From NCBI GenBank assembly GCA_024693715.1, contig JAILKS010000044.1, positions 1-64,000 of the forward strand: a stretch of 64,000 nt of DNA. Direction: 5' to 3'. The stretch comes from Treponema sp. GTDB taxonomy: Bacteria; Spirochaetota; Spirochaetia; Treponematales; Treponemataceae. The stretch's first letter is position 1; each line of letters opens with the position of its first letter. This document shows, in pieces, positions 39,433 through 48,589 of the stretch. The notes below the pieces were generated by a model. That model made no database searches, was not told the DNA's origin, and saw nothing but the letters and a program-made list of their open reading frames with translations. The translations under genes were made by a program, and so were the position numbers.

Positions 39433-41889
39433 ATGAATATAAAGCAGTATTTTACAGATGAAGTTATTCAAATAATGAAAAAAGCCATAAAGGAAGCTTC
39501 CGGTAATGAAGTTTTTTTTACAGGCGAAATGAATAAAGATGGAATTATCATTAAGGTTAAAGTCGGTGCAAGAGGAAAAGATAATACTGTTCCTGTAAAT
39601 TTTACTGATATCCGTAATGATAAAGCGGCTGTTTTAATTCATAATCATCCGGGTGGAAATCTTACTCCTTCAAATGCAGATTTAAGTGTAGCAGAATTTG
39701 CCGCAGAAAATTCAAAGGGATTTTATATAATAAATAATCAGGTTAGTGAAATTTATGTTGTCATTGAAGCCCCAAGATTAAAGGAAATAGTTCCGATTGA
39801 GATTCAAAAAGCAGCAGATTATATAGGTGAAGGTGGTGCCTTATCAAAAATATCAGATACCTTTGAGCCTCGTCAGGCACAGATTGAATTATTGAAAAAT
39901 ATCAGCGAGTCGTTCAATAAAAATCTGATAGGTGTTTTTGAAGCAGGAACCGGCGTCGGTAAATCTTATGCATATCTTATACCGTCTGTTTTATGGAGTC
40001 TTCAGAACAATGAAAAAGTTGTAATTTCTACCGGTACTATTAATCTTCAGCAGCAGTTATGTCAGAAGGATATTCCTGCGGTTGAAAAAATACTTGGTAA
40101 AAAAATCAATTTTGTTTTAATGAAAGGCCGTCAGAATTATGTCTGTAAACGACGACTTAATGATGCAAGCTCAATGCTTGATCTTTTTGAAGAAGATACT
40201 GATGAAATAAAAAAAATTGCAGAATGGGCAAGGGTTTCAGATACCGGAAGTAAAAGCGAACTTACTTTTTTTCCTACAGATAATAACTGGTCAAAAATTA
40301 ATTCAGAAAGTGATGCATGCATGGGAATAAGATGTCCGTTTCACAATGAATGCTTTGTTATGAAGGTTCGAAAGGAAGCAGCCGGTGCAAATGTAATCGT
40401 CGTTAACCATCATCTTTTGTTTGCAGATATTGAATCACGTTTGGGTGGAGCTGGTTTTGATGATGCAGCTGTCCTTCCACCTTACAGAAGAATTGTTTTT
40501 GACGAAGCTCACGGAATAGAAAATGCTGCAACAAGTTTTTTCAGTGAAAGCTTCCAGCGTTTTAAGGTTTTAAAACTTTTAAATCAGATGTACAGGAAAA
40601 AGAAAAATTCAATTGCAGGTTATCTTTCATCAATTGCAGTTTTTTCAACGAATGAACAGGAACTCGATAAAGCATACGATTTACAAAATCAGATTAAAAA
40701 TTCAATAACAAATCTTGAAATTTCTGCGGCTGATTTAATCGGAAATGAATATTCGAAAAGAATCTGCAATCAGACAAAAAGAGATTTTGGACCTTTTCTT
40801 GTGATTGTAGAAGAGCTTGCAAAAAATCTTGGTGCTTTTTGTGAGCTTATCCGTTCAATTATTGATGGAATAGATGATGAAGATAAGACAATTCCGCAAT
40901 ACTGGGAATCTAAAATAATTTTACGCCGTCTTGATGCATATGTCATTCTTTTGAAAAATTTTACTACATGGGATGAACGGCCTGAAAATGTTTACTGGAT
41001 CCAGAAGAAAAAGCTTCCTTTTGAAATGGCAAAGGAAAATAATCCTAATTATATAATACTTACCGAAACTCCTCTTGATATTTCTAATTTGATGAATAGT
41101 GGAGTTTTTGAACCGATGGAAAGCGTGATTTGTACTTCTGCAACCCTAAAAACCGGAACAAATTTCAATTACTGGCTTACCCGTACCGGTGTAATGTATT
41201 CTCCAAAAGAAAAAATCAAGGTAAATCAGTATGATTCTCCATTTCCGTATGATAAAAACATGCTTTTTGCAGTTCCGAAAGATGCGCCGTTCCCGGAAAA
41301 GATGGAATATCAGCAGTATATAGAAATGGCAATTCCACGATTGATTCTTGCAGCAAATGGAAGAACACTTGTGCTTTTTACATCCTACGAATCGTTACGA
41401 AGCGCACATAAAGCGGCACAGGCAGTTCTGAAGGGATTTTCCGGACGAATCATGAAGCAGGGAGATGATGATAATTCCAAGCTGCTTGATGCATTCCGTG
41501 ATGAAAAGGAAAGTGTTTTGTTTGCAACGGATTCTTACTGGCAGGGAGTTGATATTCCAGGCGAATCTCTTTCTCAGGTAATTATTGTTAAGCTTCCTTT
41601 TTCAGTTCCAAGCGATCCTGTTTATATGGCAAAAAGTGAGGCAATCACTTCGAGAGGTGGAAGTTCATTTTTTGAATTAAGTGTTCCTGAAGCTGTAATA
41701 AAATTCAGACAGGGAATCGGACGATTAATCAGAAAAAGTGATGACAGGGGAGCTGTTGTCGTTCTTGACAGAAGAATTTTTGAAAAGAATTACGGGTCGA
41801 TTTTTACGGCATCTCTTGGTGACTGTAAAAAAATGTATGAACCGCTTGATGAAATTACAAAAGCCATTAATAACTTTATCTTTAACTGA
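39433..41889 (+). CDS. DinG-type helicase with N-terminal JAMM domain
   Basis: About 818 aa. Residues 1-120 are a RadC-like JAB/MPN domain with a complete JAMM metal motif: H70xH72, S80 and D83 in HNHPGGNLTPSNAD, and a candidate upstream Glu in NEVFF. Residues about 150-818 are an XPD/DinG superfamily 2 helicase: Walker A EAGTGVGKSYAY, four Fe-S cysteines (one in YVCKRR, then CMGIRCPFHNECF), DEAH box VFDEAHGIENAA, and motif VI QGIGRLIRKSDDRGA. It probably unwinds 5'-3' in DNA repair. The track start at 39400 lies inside the tRNA terminator; MNIKQYF at 39433 is more plausible though no ribosome-binding site is seen. Confidence 0.88.
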   Translation: MNIKQYFTDEVIQIMKKAIKEASGNEVFFTGEMNKDGIIIKVKVGARGKDNTVPVNFTDIRNDKAAVLIHNHPGGNLTPSNADLSVAEFAAENSKGFYIINNQVSEIYVVIEAPRLKEIVPIEIQKAADYIGEGGALSKISDTFEPRQAQIELLKNISESFNKNLIGVFEAGTGVGKSYAYLIPSVLWSLQNNEKVVISTGTINLQQQLCQKDIPAVEKILGKKINFVLMKGRQNYVCKRRLNDASSMLDLFEEDTDEIKKIAEWARVSDTGSKSELTFFPTDNNWSKINSESDACMGIRCPFHNECFVMKVRKEAAGANVIVVNHHLLFADIESRLGGAGFDDAAVLPPYRRIVFDEAHGIENAATSFFSESFQRFKVLKLLNQMYRKKKNSIAGYLSSIAVFSTNEQELDKAYDLQNQIKNSITNLEISAADLIGNEYSKRICNQTKRDFGPFLVIVEELAKNLGAFCELIRSIIDGIDDEDKTIPQYWESKIILRRLDAYVILLKNFTTWDERPENVYWIQKKKLPFEMAKENNPNYIILTETPLDISNLMNSGVFEPMESVICTSATLKTGTNFNYWLTRTGVMYSPKEKIKVNQYDSPFPYDKNMLFAVPKDAPFPEKMEYQQYIEMAIPRLILAANGRTLVLFTSYESLRSAHKAAQAVLKGFSGRIMKQGDDDNSKLLDAFRDEKESVLFATDSYWQGVDIPGESLSQVIIVKLPFSVPSDPVYMAKSEAITSRGGSSFFELSVPEAVIKFRQGIGRLIRKSDDRGAVVVLDRRIFEKNYGSIFTASLGDCKKMYEPLDEITKAINNFIFN

Positions 41890-41920
41890 AAGTGTTTTAT
41901 AATAAATTATAGGTAAAAGA

Positions 41921-42682
41921 ATGATTAGTATTATAACTTTAACTTGTCTTGTAATGATGGTAATTCCCGCAGCAGTTGGAAATATTCTTGCTTATCCTGT
42001 TTCAAAAAAACTTAGTGTAAGAATATCAAATTATATTGTAAAGGTTCTTGCGCCTCGTTTTTTTGCAATTTTAAAAAAATACAGAAAATTTAATTTCTGG
42101 GGATATAATGATTCAAAGAAGCAGCTTCCTGAAAATTTTACGGTTATTTCTAATCACCAGAGTCTGATAGATATTCCTGTTTATATGAATTATTTTCATG
42201 AAAAAGAAATAAGGTTTGTTGCAAAAGATCAGCTTGCCAGACACATTCCTCTTGTATCCGAAATGCTTCGTGCCCAGCAGCATTGTATGATACCAAGAAA
42301 AGCACGTCCTATGGATGCAATGAACTATATTGAAAAGTTTGGAAAGAGAGCAGTAGAGAAAAAACAGGTTCCTGTTATTTTTCCTGAAGGAACACGAACA
42401 AAGGATAGGCTTGTAGGTAAATTTTATTCTGCCGGTTTTAGAATGCTTGAAGCAAGTACGAATCTTCCTGTTGCCGTTTGTGCATTGGATGGCGGTTACA
42501 GCTTAAGAAGTTTAACAAGCTTTTTTAGGAATTTAAAAAGAGGATGCTACAGGGTAAAAGTGCTTAAAGTTTATAATCCTCCGAAAAGTAAGGAAGAATG
42601 TAATAAAATACTTGAAGAGGCAAGAGTCCTGATTCAAAATCAACTTGATGAATGGAAACCGCTTTCTTCTGATCAAAAATAA
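41921..42682 (+). CDS. plsC: 1-acyl-sn-glycerol-3-phosphate acyltransferase
   Basis: A 253-aa inner-membrane PlsC-family enzyme that makes phosphatidic acid. N-terminal hydrophobic helix (ISIITLTCLVMMVIPAAVG); motif I SNHQSLIDIP (NHxxxxD); motif III FPEGTRTKDRL; IPRKARPMDAM between them. It starts 31 bp after the helicase gene and may share its transcript. Other acyltransferases of this superfamily cannot be excluded. Confidence 0.88.
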   Translation: MISIITLTCLVMMVIPAAVGNILAYPVSKKLSVRISNYIVKVLAPRFFAILKKYRKFNFWGYNDSKKQLPENFTVISNHQSLIDIPVYMNYFHEKEIRFVAKDQLARHIPLVSEMLRAQQHCMIPRKARPMDAMNYIEKFGKRAVEKKQVPVIFPEGTRTKDRLVGKFYSAGFRMLEASTNLPVAVCALDGGYSLRSLTSFFRNLKRGCYRVKVLKVYNPPKSKEECNKILEEARVLIQNQLDEWKPLSSDQK

Positions 42683-42700
42683 ATACAGTTTGTACGGTTA

Positions 42701-42739
42701 AAAAAAAATAGCCCGAATGGTTCATGATTCCATACGGGC
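42701..42739 (-). terminator. Terminator of the small zinc-ribbon gene
   Basis: On the minus strand, stem GCCCGTATGG/CCATTCGGGC (one A-A mismatch on the bulge pair) is followed by TATTTTTTTT. It lies just past the plsC stop on the other strand, where the T run is missing. Confidence 0.8.
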
Positions 42740-42757
42740 ATTTAAATAACTAAAGGA

Positions 42758-42931
42758 TTATTTGAAATCCTTTGGTCTTCTTTCAACACGCTTACATTTC
42801 TGGCATTCTGCCTGATTTCTTATTCTGCCATTTTCAATCATTGTTTTCATTATGATTTCACCGCCACAGTCAGGGCAGATAAATTTTTGTGTTGCAACAG
42901 TAGTACGAGAGTTTTTACTAGCTCCAGCCAT
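42758..42931 (-). CDS. Small zinc-ribbon protein (57 aa)
   Basis: Below the ORF track length limit but well supported: ATG at 42931 with TTGGAGG 7 nt upstream, 57 codons, and its own terminator. The sequence MAGASKNSRTTVATQKFICP continues with CPDCGGEIIMK and CQKCKRVERR, two CxxC knuckles typical of a zinc ribbon, and ends RRPKDFK. The basic residues suggest nucleic-acid or ribosome contact; this is inference. It lies upstream of and divergent from rpsT. Confidence 0.85.
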   Translation of the reverse strand: MAGASKNSRTTVATQKFICPDCGGEIIMKTMIENGRIRNQAECQKCKRVERRPKDFK

Positions 42932-43063
42932 TATGTGCCTCCAATCGAATATTCGTACAGTAATAATAAAGAGATAACTCTTTTATGTCAATATTGCATA
43001 TATAAATTTTAAATATGATGATTTTATGAATTATTTGATTTAAGCTTTTGCGATTCGTTTTAA

Positions 43064-43092
43064 TTGACACATTTTTTTTATTTTGCTATTAT
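43064..43092 (+). promoter_or_regulatory. Promoter of rpsT
   Basis: TTGACA (43064-43069), 17 nt, TATTAT (43087-43092); leader of about 28 nt with GGGGGT before the start. Confidence 0.82.
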
Positions 43093-43126
43093 ACAATAAG
43101 TTAACTAATTTTTTGGGGGTCTCCAA

Positions 43127-43405
43127 TTGGCAGGCAATAAAACATCTGCAGAAAAAAGATACGCTCAGAGTGAAGTTCGTAGACTTCATAATAAAGCAAT
43201 TAAAAGTACTTGTAAGACTTATGCAAAACAGTTTGTAGAAGCTGTTCAGGCAAAGGATGAAAAACTTGCTGAAGAAAAATACAAAAAGCTTCAGAAGGAA
43301 CTTGACAGTGCAAGAAGTAAGGGCGTTATGAAAAGAAATGCAGTTTCACGCAAAAAGTCAAGAATGATGAATCTTTTTAATGCTACTTTTAAAGCAGCAA
43401 AATAG
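43127..43405 (+). CDS. rpsT: Small ribosomal subunit protein bS20
   Basis: A 92-aa S20: AGNKTSAEKRYAQSEVRRLH at the N-terminus and VMKRNAVSRKKSRMMNLFNA at the C-terminus are characteristic. The start is TTG (43127-43129) 6 nt after GGGGGT; no ATG or GTG upstream would work. UUG is also the start of rpsT in E. coli, where it takes part in autoregulation by S20. It has its own promoter and terminator. Confidence 0.95.
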   Translation: MAGNKTSAEKRYAQSEVRRLHNKAIKSTCKTYAKQFVEAVQAKDEKLAEEKYKKLQKELDSARSKGVMKRNAVSRKKSRMMNLFNATFKAAK

Positions 43406-43436
43406 ACTTTTCATAAGTTTATGAACTTTTTGAAAT

Positions 43437-43469
43437 CCAGTTGGGGAGTAGCTTCAACTGGTTTTTTTT
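43437..43469 (+). terminator. Terminator of rpsT
   Basis: Stem CCAGTTG/CAACTGG, 11-nt loop, then eight T residues. Confidence 0.88.
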
Positions 43470-43493
43470 TCATATCATTTTATGAGATTTAAT

Positions 43494-43811
43494 ATGTTTG
43501 ATAAAAAAACGAAAAATGATTTAGTTGATTCCATTTACAGAAAAAACAGTTTCGAAAGACAGACAATACTTGCCGTTGTTGATGAATTTTTAGGTGAAGT
43601 AAAAAGCTGTCTTGAAAATGGAGATACTATAGAATTAAGAGGCTTTGGAACATTTGAGGCAAGGCTGCGCAACGGAAGAAAGACAGCACGAAATCCTAAA
43701 ACAGGTGAAACTCTCAGCGTAAAACCTCATTATGTTGCCGCTTTTAGGGCAGGACAGGTTCTTAAAGATAAGCTTTGGAAATTAATTGATGAAAAACAGA
43801 CAGAAAACTAA
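43494..43811 (+). CDS. HU/IHF-family DNA-binding protein
   Basis: About 105 aa from MFDKKTKND at 43494; the track start four codons earlier is also possible because neither has a strong ribosome-binding site. The HU fold is clear: TILAVVDEFLGEVKSCLENG, ELRGFGTFEARLRNGRKTAR and NPKTGETLSVKPHYVAAFRA (the DNA-binding arm and following strand). It bends DNA as a dimer. The C-terminal end overlaps the start of lnt by 23 bp. Confidence 0.92.
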   Translation: MFDKKTKNDLVDSIYRKNSFERQTILAVVDEFLGEVKSCLENGDTIELRGFGTFEARLRNGRKTARNPKTGETLSVKPHYVAAFRAGQVLKDKLWKLIDEKQTEN

Positions 43812-45492
43812 AAGTAAATTTAAATATTTTATTATTTCTTTTGTCCTTACTATTTTTGCTTCCCTTATTTTTGCATTTGAAAATCCTAACTTTCTATATG
43901 AAAAAGGATTTTTCTTTCTGGCTTATTTTTCATATATTCCGGTTTTATTTGTAGTTCACAATTCTTCAGTAAAAAATGTCTGGTTTTACGGCGGATTATA
44001 CGGTGCCTTATCATATTTCTTTTTTGCATACTGGCTAATTAATTATAATAGTTTGTGCATGATTATAGCCTGTGCAGTTTATTTTATTATCCTGGCACTT
44101 GTTTTTCTGCTTTTAAAATATGTCGATTTGGTTTTTGTAAAATCTGCATGGCTTGTTCAATTTTTAATCATCATTTCATATGAATATTTAAAGACACTCG
44201 GTTTTTTAGGTTACAATTACGGAGTTACTGCATACACACAATGGAATTTTATACCGGTCATTCAGATTGTTGATTTGATTGGTGTTTTCGGATTAAATGC
44301 TATAATCGTTTTTCCATCCTTCGTAATTTATGCAATCATTCAGAAATCTTTAGATAAGCGGTTTATCAGATTTCAAAAAGATACGGATAATTCGCTATAT
44401 GACTGCGATACACATATAAATTATGTTTCAAAATATGACAGGGCGCTGGAATTTTCTTCGGTAAAAACTCCAGTTATTTTATTATGCGTATGGTGTGTAA
44501 TATTTTCAATTACATTCAGTTATGGTTACTTTTTTAAGAAGGATTATTCGAATAACAGGCAGATGACTGTTGCGGCGATTCAACATAATGAAAATCCGGA
44601 ACTTAATGGAATGACAGAAAATCTTAAGAATCTAAAAACACTTATGAATCTGTCTGATGAGGCTAAAGGAATGAATCCTGATATAAAGCTTATTGTCTGG
44701 CCAGAAACTGCTGTTGTCCCATCCATCGTTAACAATTACAAATCTGATAATAAGGATAAAAGTGCTTTTGTCGAAGATCTTCTTGCATATCTTAATAAAA
44801 GGGAATGTTCCTTTGTGATTGGTAATAATCATGTTGTTAAGGAAAATAATTTGCTTGCAGATTATAACAGCGCACTTTATTTTGAAAATAGAAAGGCTTT
44901 GTATCCTCCTGAGCCTGAAATTTATTCGAAAATGCATCTTGTTCCTTTTAGTGAAAAGATTCCTTTTGAAGGGAAGCTTAAGGACTATCTTTTAAAAAAC
45001 GGAAGTTTTATTTTTGCACAAGGAACTGAATATGTGACCTTTAACAAGGATGGAATGATTTTCAGTACTTTAATATGCTTTGAAGATACTTTTACGGATA
45101 TTGCACGTAAAAATGTAAAAAATGGAGCAAGATGCTTTATTAATCTTTCAAATGATGCATGGGCAAAAGAGGCATCGTGTCAGTATCAGCACCTGGCAAT
45201 GGCAGTTTTCAGATCTGTTGAAAACAGGGTTCCTTCCATAAGAAGTACGGCTTCCGGTCAGACATGTATTATTAATCCTGATGGAAGTATAAAACAGATG
45301 GCTCCTGCTTTTTGTAAAACATATGTCATTGATAAAATCCCTGTTATTGAACAGCATAGAAAGAATACTATTTATACATTAACCGGAGATATTATTGCGG
45401 CAGGATATTGTATTTTAACCGGTGTATTGTTGCTAATAAAAACAATTGTTGTTATAATAGTAAATATAAAGAACAGGAATAAAAATGGCTGA
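43789..45492 (+). CDS. lnt: Apolipoprotein N-acyltransferase
   Basis: About 567 aa from the ATG at 43789 (the track begins at a TTG one codon earlier). Six or more membrane helices in residues 10-250 are followed by a periplasmic nitrilase-fold domain with the catalytic triad: Glu in IVWPETAVVP, Lys in KMHLVPFSEK, Cys in LICFEDTF. It adds the third acyl chain to lipoproteins, of which this window has several. It overlaps HU by 23 bp and the next bactofilin gene by 8 bp. Confidence 0.93.
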   Translation: MKNRQKTKSKFKYFIISFVLTIFASLIFAFENPNFLYEKGFFFLAYFSYIPVLFVVHNSSVKNVWFYGGLYGALSYFFFAYWLINYNSLCMIIACAVYFIILALVFLLLKYVDLVFVKSAWLVQFLIIISYEYLKTLGFLGYNYGVTAYTQWNFIPVIQIVDLIGVFGLNAIIVFPSFVIYAIIQKSLDKRFIRFQKDTDNSLYDCDTHINYVSKYDRALEFSSVKTPVILLCVWCVIFSITFSYGYFFKKDYSNNRQMTVAAIQHNENPELNGMTENLKNLKTLMNLSDEAKGMNPDIKLIVWPETAVVPSIVNNYKSDNKDKSAFVEDLLAYLNKRECSFVIGNNHVVKENNLLADYNSALYFENRKALYPPEPEIYSKMHLVPFSEKIPFEGKLKDYLLKNGSFIFAQGTEYVTFNKDGMIFSTLICFEDTFTDIARKNVKNGARCFINLSNDAWAKEASCQYQHLAMAVFRSVENRVPSIRSTASGQTCIINPDGSIKQMAPAFCKTYVIDKIPVIEQHRKNTIYTLTGDIIAAGYCILTGVLLLIKTIVVIIVNIKNRNKNG

Positions 45493-45919
45493 ATTTAACG
45501 ATAACGAAAAGCATAATATCACAGTATTTGGAACTGAAACAGAATTTGACGGTGTACTTGAGTTTAAAGACAGACTTGTGATCACAGGTAAATTTACAGG
45601 AAAGATTAATGCTCCTACAGGTGATCTTGAGATTGCTAAAAACGCTGAGTGTAATGTTGAAAGCATTAATGTAAATTCACTTGTAATCAGTGGAAACGTA
45701 AAGGGAAATTTAAATGCCACAGAACGAATAGAAATCTGTTCAGGAAGTTCAGTTAATTCAGATATAACTACAGCCAGATTACGAATTTCTAATAATGTTG
45801 ATTTTAATGGTCAGGTAACGATGATTGAAGATGAACCTGATATTGATTTATTTTCCGTTGCATCTTCTGAATATAAACAGGCATTGCTGTCAAAAGGAGA
45901 AAATCTTCAGAATTATTAG
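45485..45919 (+). CDS. Second bactofilin family protein
   Basis: A 144-aa bactofilin: repeated turns such as VITGKFTGKINAPTGDLEIA, VISGNVKGNLNATERIEICS. It has a short N-terminal tail (MAEFNDNEKHN) and a C-terminal tail of about 25 residues with no known motif. It is more divergent from the 1286 bactofilin than a recent duplicate would be, so the two probably have different roles. The ATG overlaps the lnt end by 8 bp; AGGAAT stands upstream. Confidence 0.88.
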   Translation: MAEFNDNEKHNITVFGTETEFDGVLEFKDRLVITGKFTGKINAPTGDLEIAKNAECNVESINVNSLVISGNVKGNLNATERIEICSGSSVNSDITTARLRISNNVDFNGQVTMIEDEPDIDLFSVASSEYKQALLSKGENLQNY

Positions 45920-45936
45920 TAAAGTTTTTTTGAATG

Positions 45937-45967
45937 TTGACATAATCTATAAAAAGTTTAATAATAT
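45937..45967 (+). promoter_or_regulatory. Likely promoter of rho
   Basis: TTGACA (45937-45942) followed by an AT-rich region with TAATAA (16-nt spacer) or TAATAT (19-nt spacer) as the -10. The remaining 130 nt to rho are AT-rich with long T runs; rho is autoregulated in many bacteria but I see no defined attenuator. Confidence 0.5.
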
Positions 45968-46097
45968 ATACAGATAATATTTTTTTTTATTTGTCTTAAG
46001 TTTTTTTTAAATCCCATAAATATCATATTTTAAATTGTGTTTAATAATATTTCTAAAAGAATAATACATAGAAATTTATTTTAAGGAGTAATTTTTA

Positions 46098-47741
46098 ATG
46101 GCACCATTAAAAAAGCGTCAGAATGAAGATGCTGACAAAGAAGAAGAGACTCAGGCTTCCTTGGATTTTGGTTCAGAGCAGACAGAAGCTGTAGCATCAG
46201 AAGAAACAGAAAAAGATGAGACAGAAGGTTCTGAACATGTTGTTGTAAAAAGAAGAAGAATAGTAAAAAAAGCAGAAGAAAATCCTGCAGATAATTCACA
46301 AGGTGCAGCCGCACAAAACGTAACCAGTCAAAGCAGATATAATAAAAAATCACCTGTAAAAAGAAATTATGGCTCTCATTCATATTATCCGTCTCCAAGC
46401 GGTGAAGTTTCTGAAAATATTGCACAGGCAGAAGCGGCAGGTAATGAGGATAATGCAAATAAACCTCGTCTTTTAATTAATGATCTTACAATTAAATCTA
46501 TGCCTGAGCTTCGTGAGCTTGCAATGCAGTATGGTTTTACGGCAGATGATCTTGCTCCAATGAAAAAACAGGATTTGATTTTTGTAATCCTCAAGGCACA
46601 TACAGAACACGGCGGAATTATTTTTGCTTCCGGAGCACTTGAAATCTTACCGGACGGATACGGCTTCCTTCGTTCTCCACAGAATTCTTATCTTCCTGGC
46701 CCTGATGATATTTATATCAGTCCAAGTCAGATTCGTCTTTTTAACCTTAAAACAGGTGATACAGTTTACGGACAGACACGTTCTCCAAAAGAGGGCGAAA
46801 GATTTTTTGCCTTACTTCGCATTGAATCTGTTAATTTTGATGAACCTCGTATTGCACAGACACGTGTTCCTTTTGAAAATTTGACGCCGCTTTATCCGGA
46901 AGAAAAACTCAGACTTGAAACTGTTTCTACAGAAGTTTCAACACGTATCATAGATTTGTTTGCACCTATTGGAAAAGGTCAGCGTCTTTTGATTGTTGCT
47001 CCTCCAAAAGCAGGTAAAACAATTTTGATGCAGAAGGTTGCAAACGCAATCACAACAAATAATCCTGAAGTTTATCTTATCGTATTATTGATTGATGAAC
47101 GTCCTGAGGAAGTTACAGAAATGGAACGTGCCATTAAGGGCGAAGTTATTTCTTCTACTTTTGATGAACAGGCTACACGTCACGTTCAGGTTGCAGAAAT
47201 GGTACTCGAAAAGGCAAAACGTCTTGTTGAACACAAACGCGATGTAGTAATCCTTTTGGACTCAATTACACGTCTTGCCCGTGCTTATAACCAGACAGTT
47301 CAGACCAGTGGTAAAGTTCTTTCCGGTGGTGTTGATTCAAACGCATTGTTCAAGCCAAAACGCTTCTTTGGTGCAGCAAGAAATGTAGAAGAGGGTGGTT
47401 CTTTGACAATCATTTCAACAGCCTTGATTGAAACTGGTTCAAGAATGGATGAAGTTATTTTCGAAGAGTTTAAGGGAACAGGTAACAGTGAAATCAATCT
47501 CGACAGAAAACTTGCAGAACGTCGTCTTTTCCCTGCCATCAACATTAAAAAATCAGGCACACGTAAAGAAGAGCTTTTACTTTCTGAAAGTGAGCTTCAG
47601 AAAATCTGGATTTTACGTAAGGTCTTAAATCCGATGGAAGATATCGATATCACTGAGCTTATTCTCGACCGAATGAAGAAGAGCAAGACAAACGAAGCCT
47701 TCCTGGCAAGCATGAATGCCGGAACAGCAGGTATGGAGTAA
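46098..47741 (+). CDS. rho: Transcription termination factor Rho
   Basis: A 547-aa Rho, about 130 residues longer than E. coli Rho because of an N-terminal disordered acidic and basic extension (DEEE-type runs, then [16 protein letters not shown]). Then come the Rho N-terminal helix domain ([17 protein letters not shown]), the cold-shock RNA-binding fold ([16 protein letters not shown]), Walker A ([14 protein letters not shown]), [14 protein letters not shown], and the Q/R-loop region ([21 protein letters not shown]). AAGGAG stands 10 nt before the ATG. Confidence 0.96.
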   Translation: MAPLKKRQNEDADKEEETQASLDFGSEQTEAVASEETEKDETEGSEHVVVKRRRIVKKAEENPADNSQGAAAQNVTSQSRYNKKSPVKRNYGSHSYYPSPSGEVSENIAQAEAAGNEDNANKPRLLINDLTIKSMPELRELAMQYGFTADDLAPMKKQDLIFVILKAHTEHGGIIFASGALEILPDGYGFLRSPQNSYLPGPDDIYISPSQIRLFNLKTGDTVYGQTRSPKEGERFFALLRIESVNFDEPRIAQTRVPFENLTPLYPEEKLRLETVSTEVSTRIIDLFAPIGKGQRLLIVAPPKAGKTILMQKVANAITTNNPEVYLIVLLIDERPEEVTEMERAIKGEVISSTFDEQATRHVQVAEMVLEKAKRLVEHKRDVVILLDSITRLARAYNQTVQTSGKVLSGGVDSNALFKPKRFFGAARNVEEGGSLTIISTALIETGSRMDEVIFEEFKGTGNSEINLDRKLAERRLFPAINIKKSGTRKEELLLSESELQKIWILRKVLNPMEDIDITELILDRMKKSKTNEAFLASMNAGTAGME

Positions 47742-47764
47742 TAAGTTAAATCGGAGAGGGGATT

Positions 47765-48580
47765 TTGAAAAAACGATTCCTGTTTACCGTATTTTTTGTT
47801 CTGACTCTGAATAGTTTCGTCGCCGGTGAAAAGATTCGTGATTACAGCGATGTAACGGCTTTTCTTAAAAACTTAAACAGTAGTTTTATTGTCTCAGAAA
47901 TTAATACTATAAAATATAAAGACGTAAAATATCCGGTTTATAAAATTACATATAATCAGCTTAAGGATAAAAAGGGTAAAAAATATCTGATTTTTTCGGG
48001 CGTTCATGGAAATGAACCTGCTCCCGTTTATGCTGTACGTGATTTTATTATTTCTTTGAATAAACAGGAAATCAGCCGTAAAGACCTTCAGATTGATTTT
48101 GTTCTTATTGTTAATCCTTATGGCTTTGAATATAACCAGCGGTATAACGGAGCAAATCTTGATATTAACCGGGATATGACAAAATTAGAATCACAGGAAG
48201 CAAAAATCCTTACAAATAATTTTAACCCAAAAGATTACGACAAGTTTTTTGATTTTCACGAAGCAAATGCAAAAGGATTTTTTCTTTATTGTTACGGTCA
48301 GAAAAATAAGAGTCTTGCAAAAAAGATTCATGAAGAGCTTGAAAAAAGCAAAGTTGTTTTTGACAATGAATATAAGGATAATATACTTAAAGTAAAAGAC
48401 GGTCAGCTTGATGTTCCTTTTTATGCTTCAATGTATATGAAAAATAAGAAAACTGTTACGACCGCAATTTATTTTAAAAGCTGTTCAAACTCCTTTACCT
48501 TTGAAACTTCTAAAAACGCAGATTTTAATGAAAGAAAAAAAATAATCACACAAATATTAAATTTTATCCTGAATTATTAG
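47765..48580 (+). CDS. Exported M14-family zinc carboxypeptidase-like protein
   Basis: A 271-aa protein with a signal peptide (LKKRFLFTVFFVLTLNSFVAG). The M14/succinylglutamate desuccinylase fold is marked by GVHGNEP (zinc-binding HxxE), NPYGFEYNQRYNGANLDINR (Asn-Arg substrate contact), FDFHEA (third zinc His) and the catalytic Glu in SFTFETS. It may trim wall peptides or dietary peptides; the substrate is unknown. Start is TTG, backed by GGAGAGGGGATT. A decayed homologue of its last 75 residues lies at 777-1010. Confidence 0.85.
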   Translation: MKKRFLFTVFFVLTLNSFVAGEKIRDYSDVTAFLKNLNSSFIVSEINTIKYKDVKYPVYKITYNQLKDKKGKKYLIFSGVHGNEPAPVYAVRDFIISLNKQEISRKDLQIDFVLIVNPYGFEYNQRYNGANLDINRDMTKLESQEAKILTNNFNPKDYDKFFDFHEANAKGFFLYCYGQKNKSLAKKIHEELEKSKVVFDNEYKDNILKVKDGQLDVPFYASMYMKNKKTVTTAIYFKSCSNSFTFETSKNADFNERKKIITQILNFILNY

Positions 48581-48589
48581 ACGATTCTT

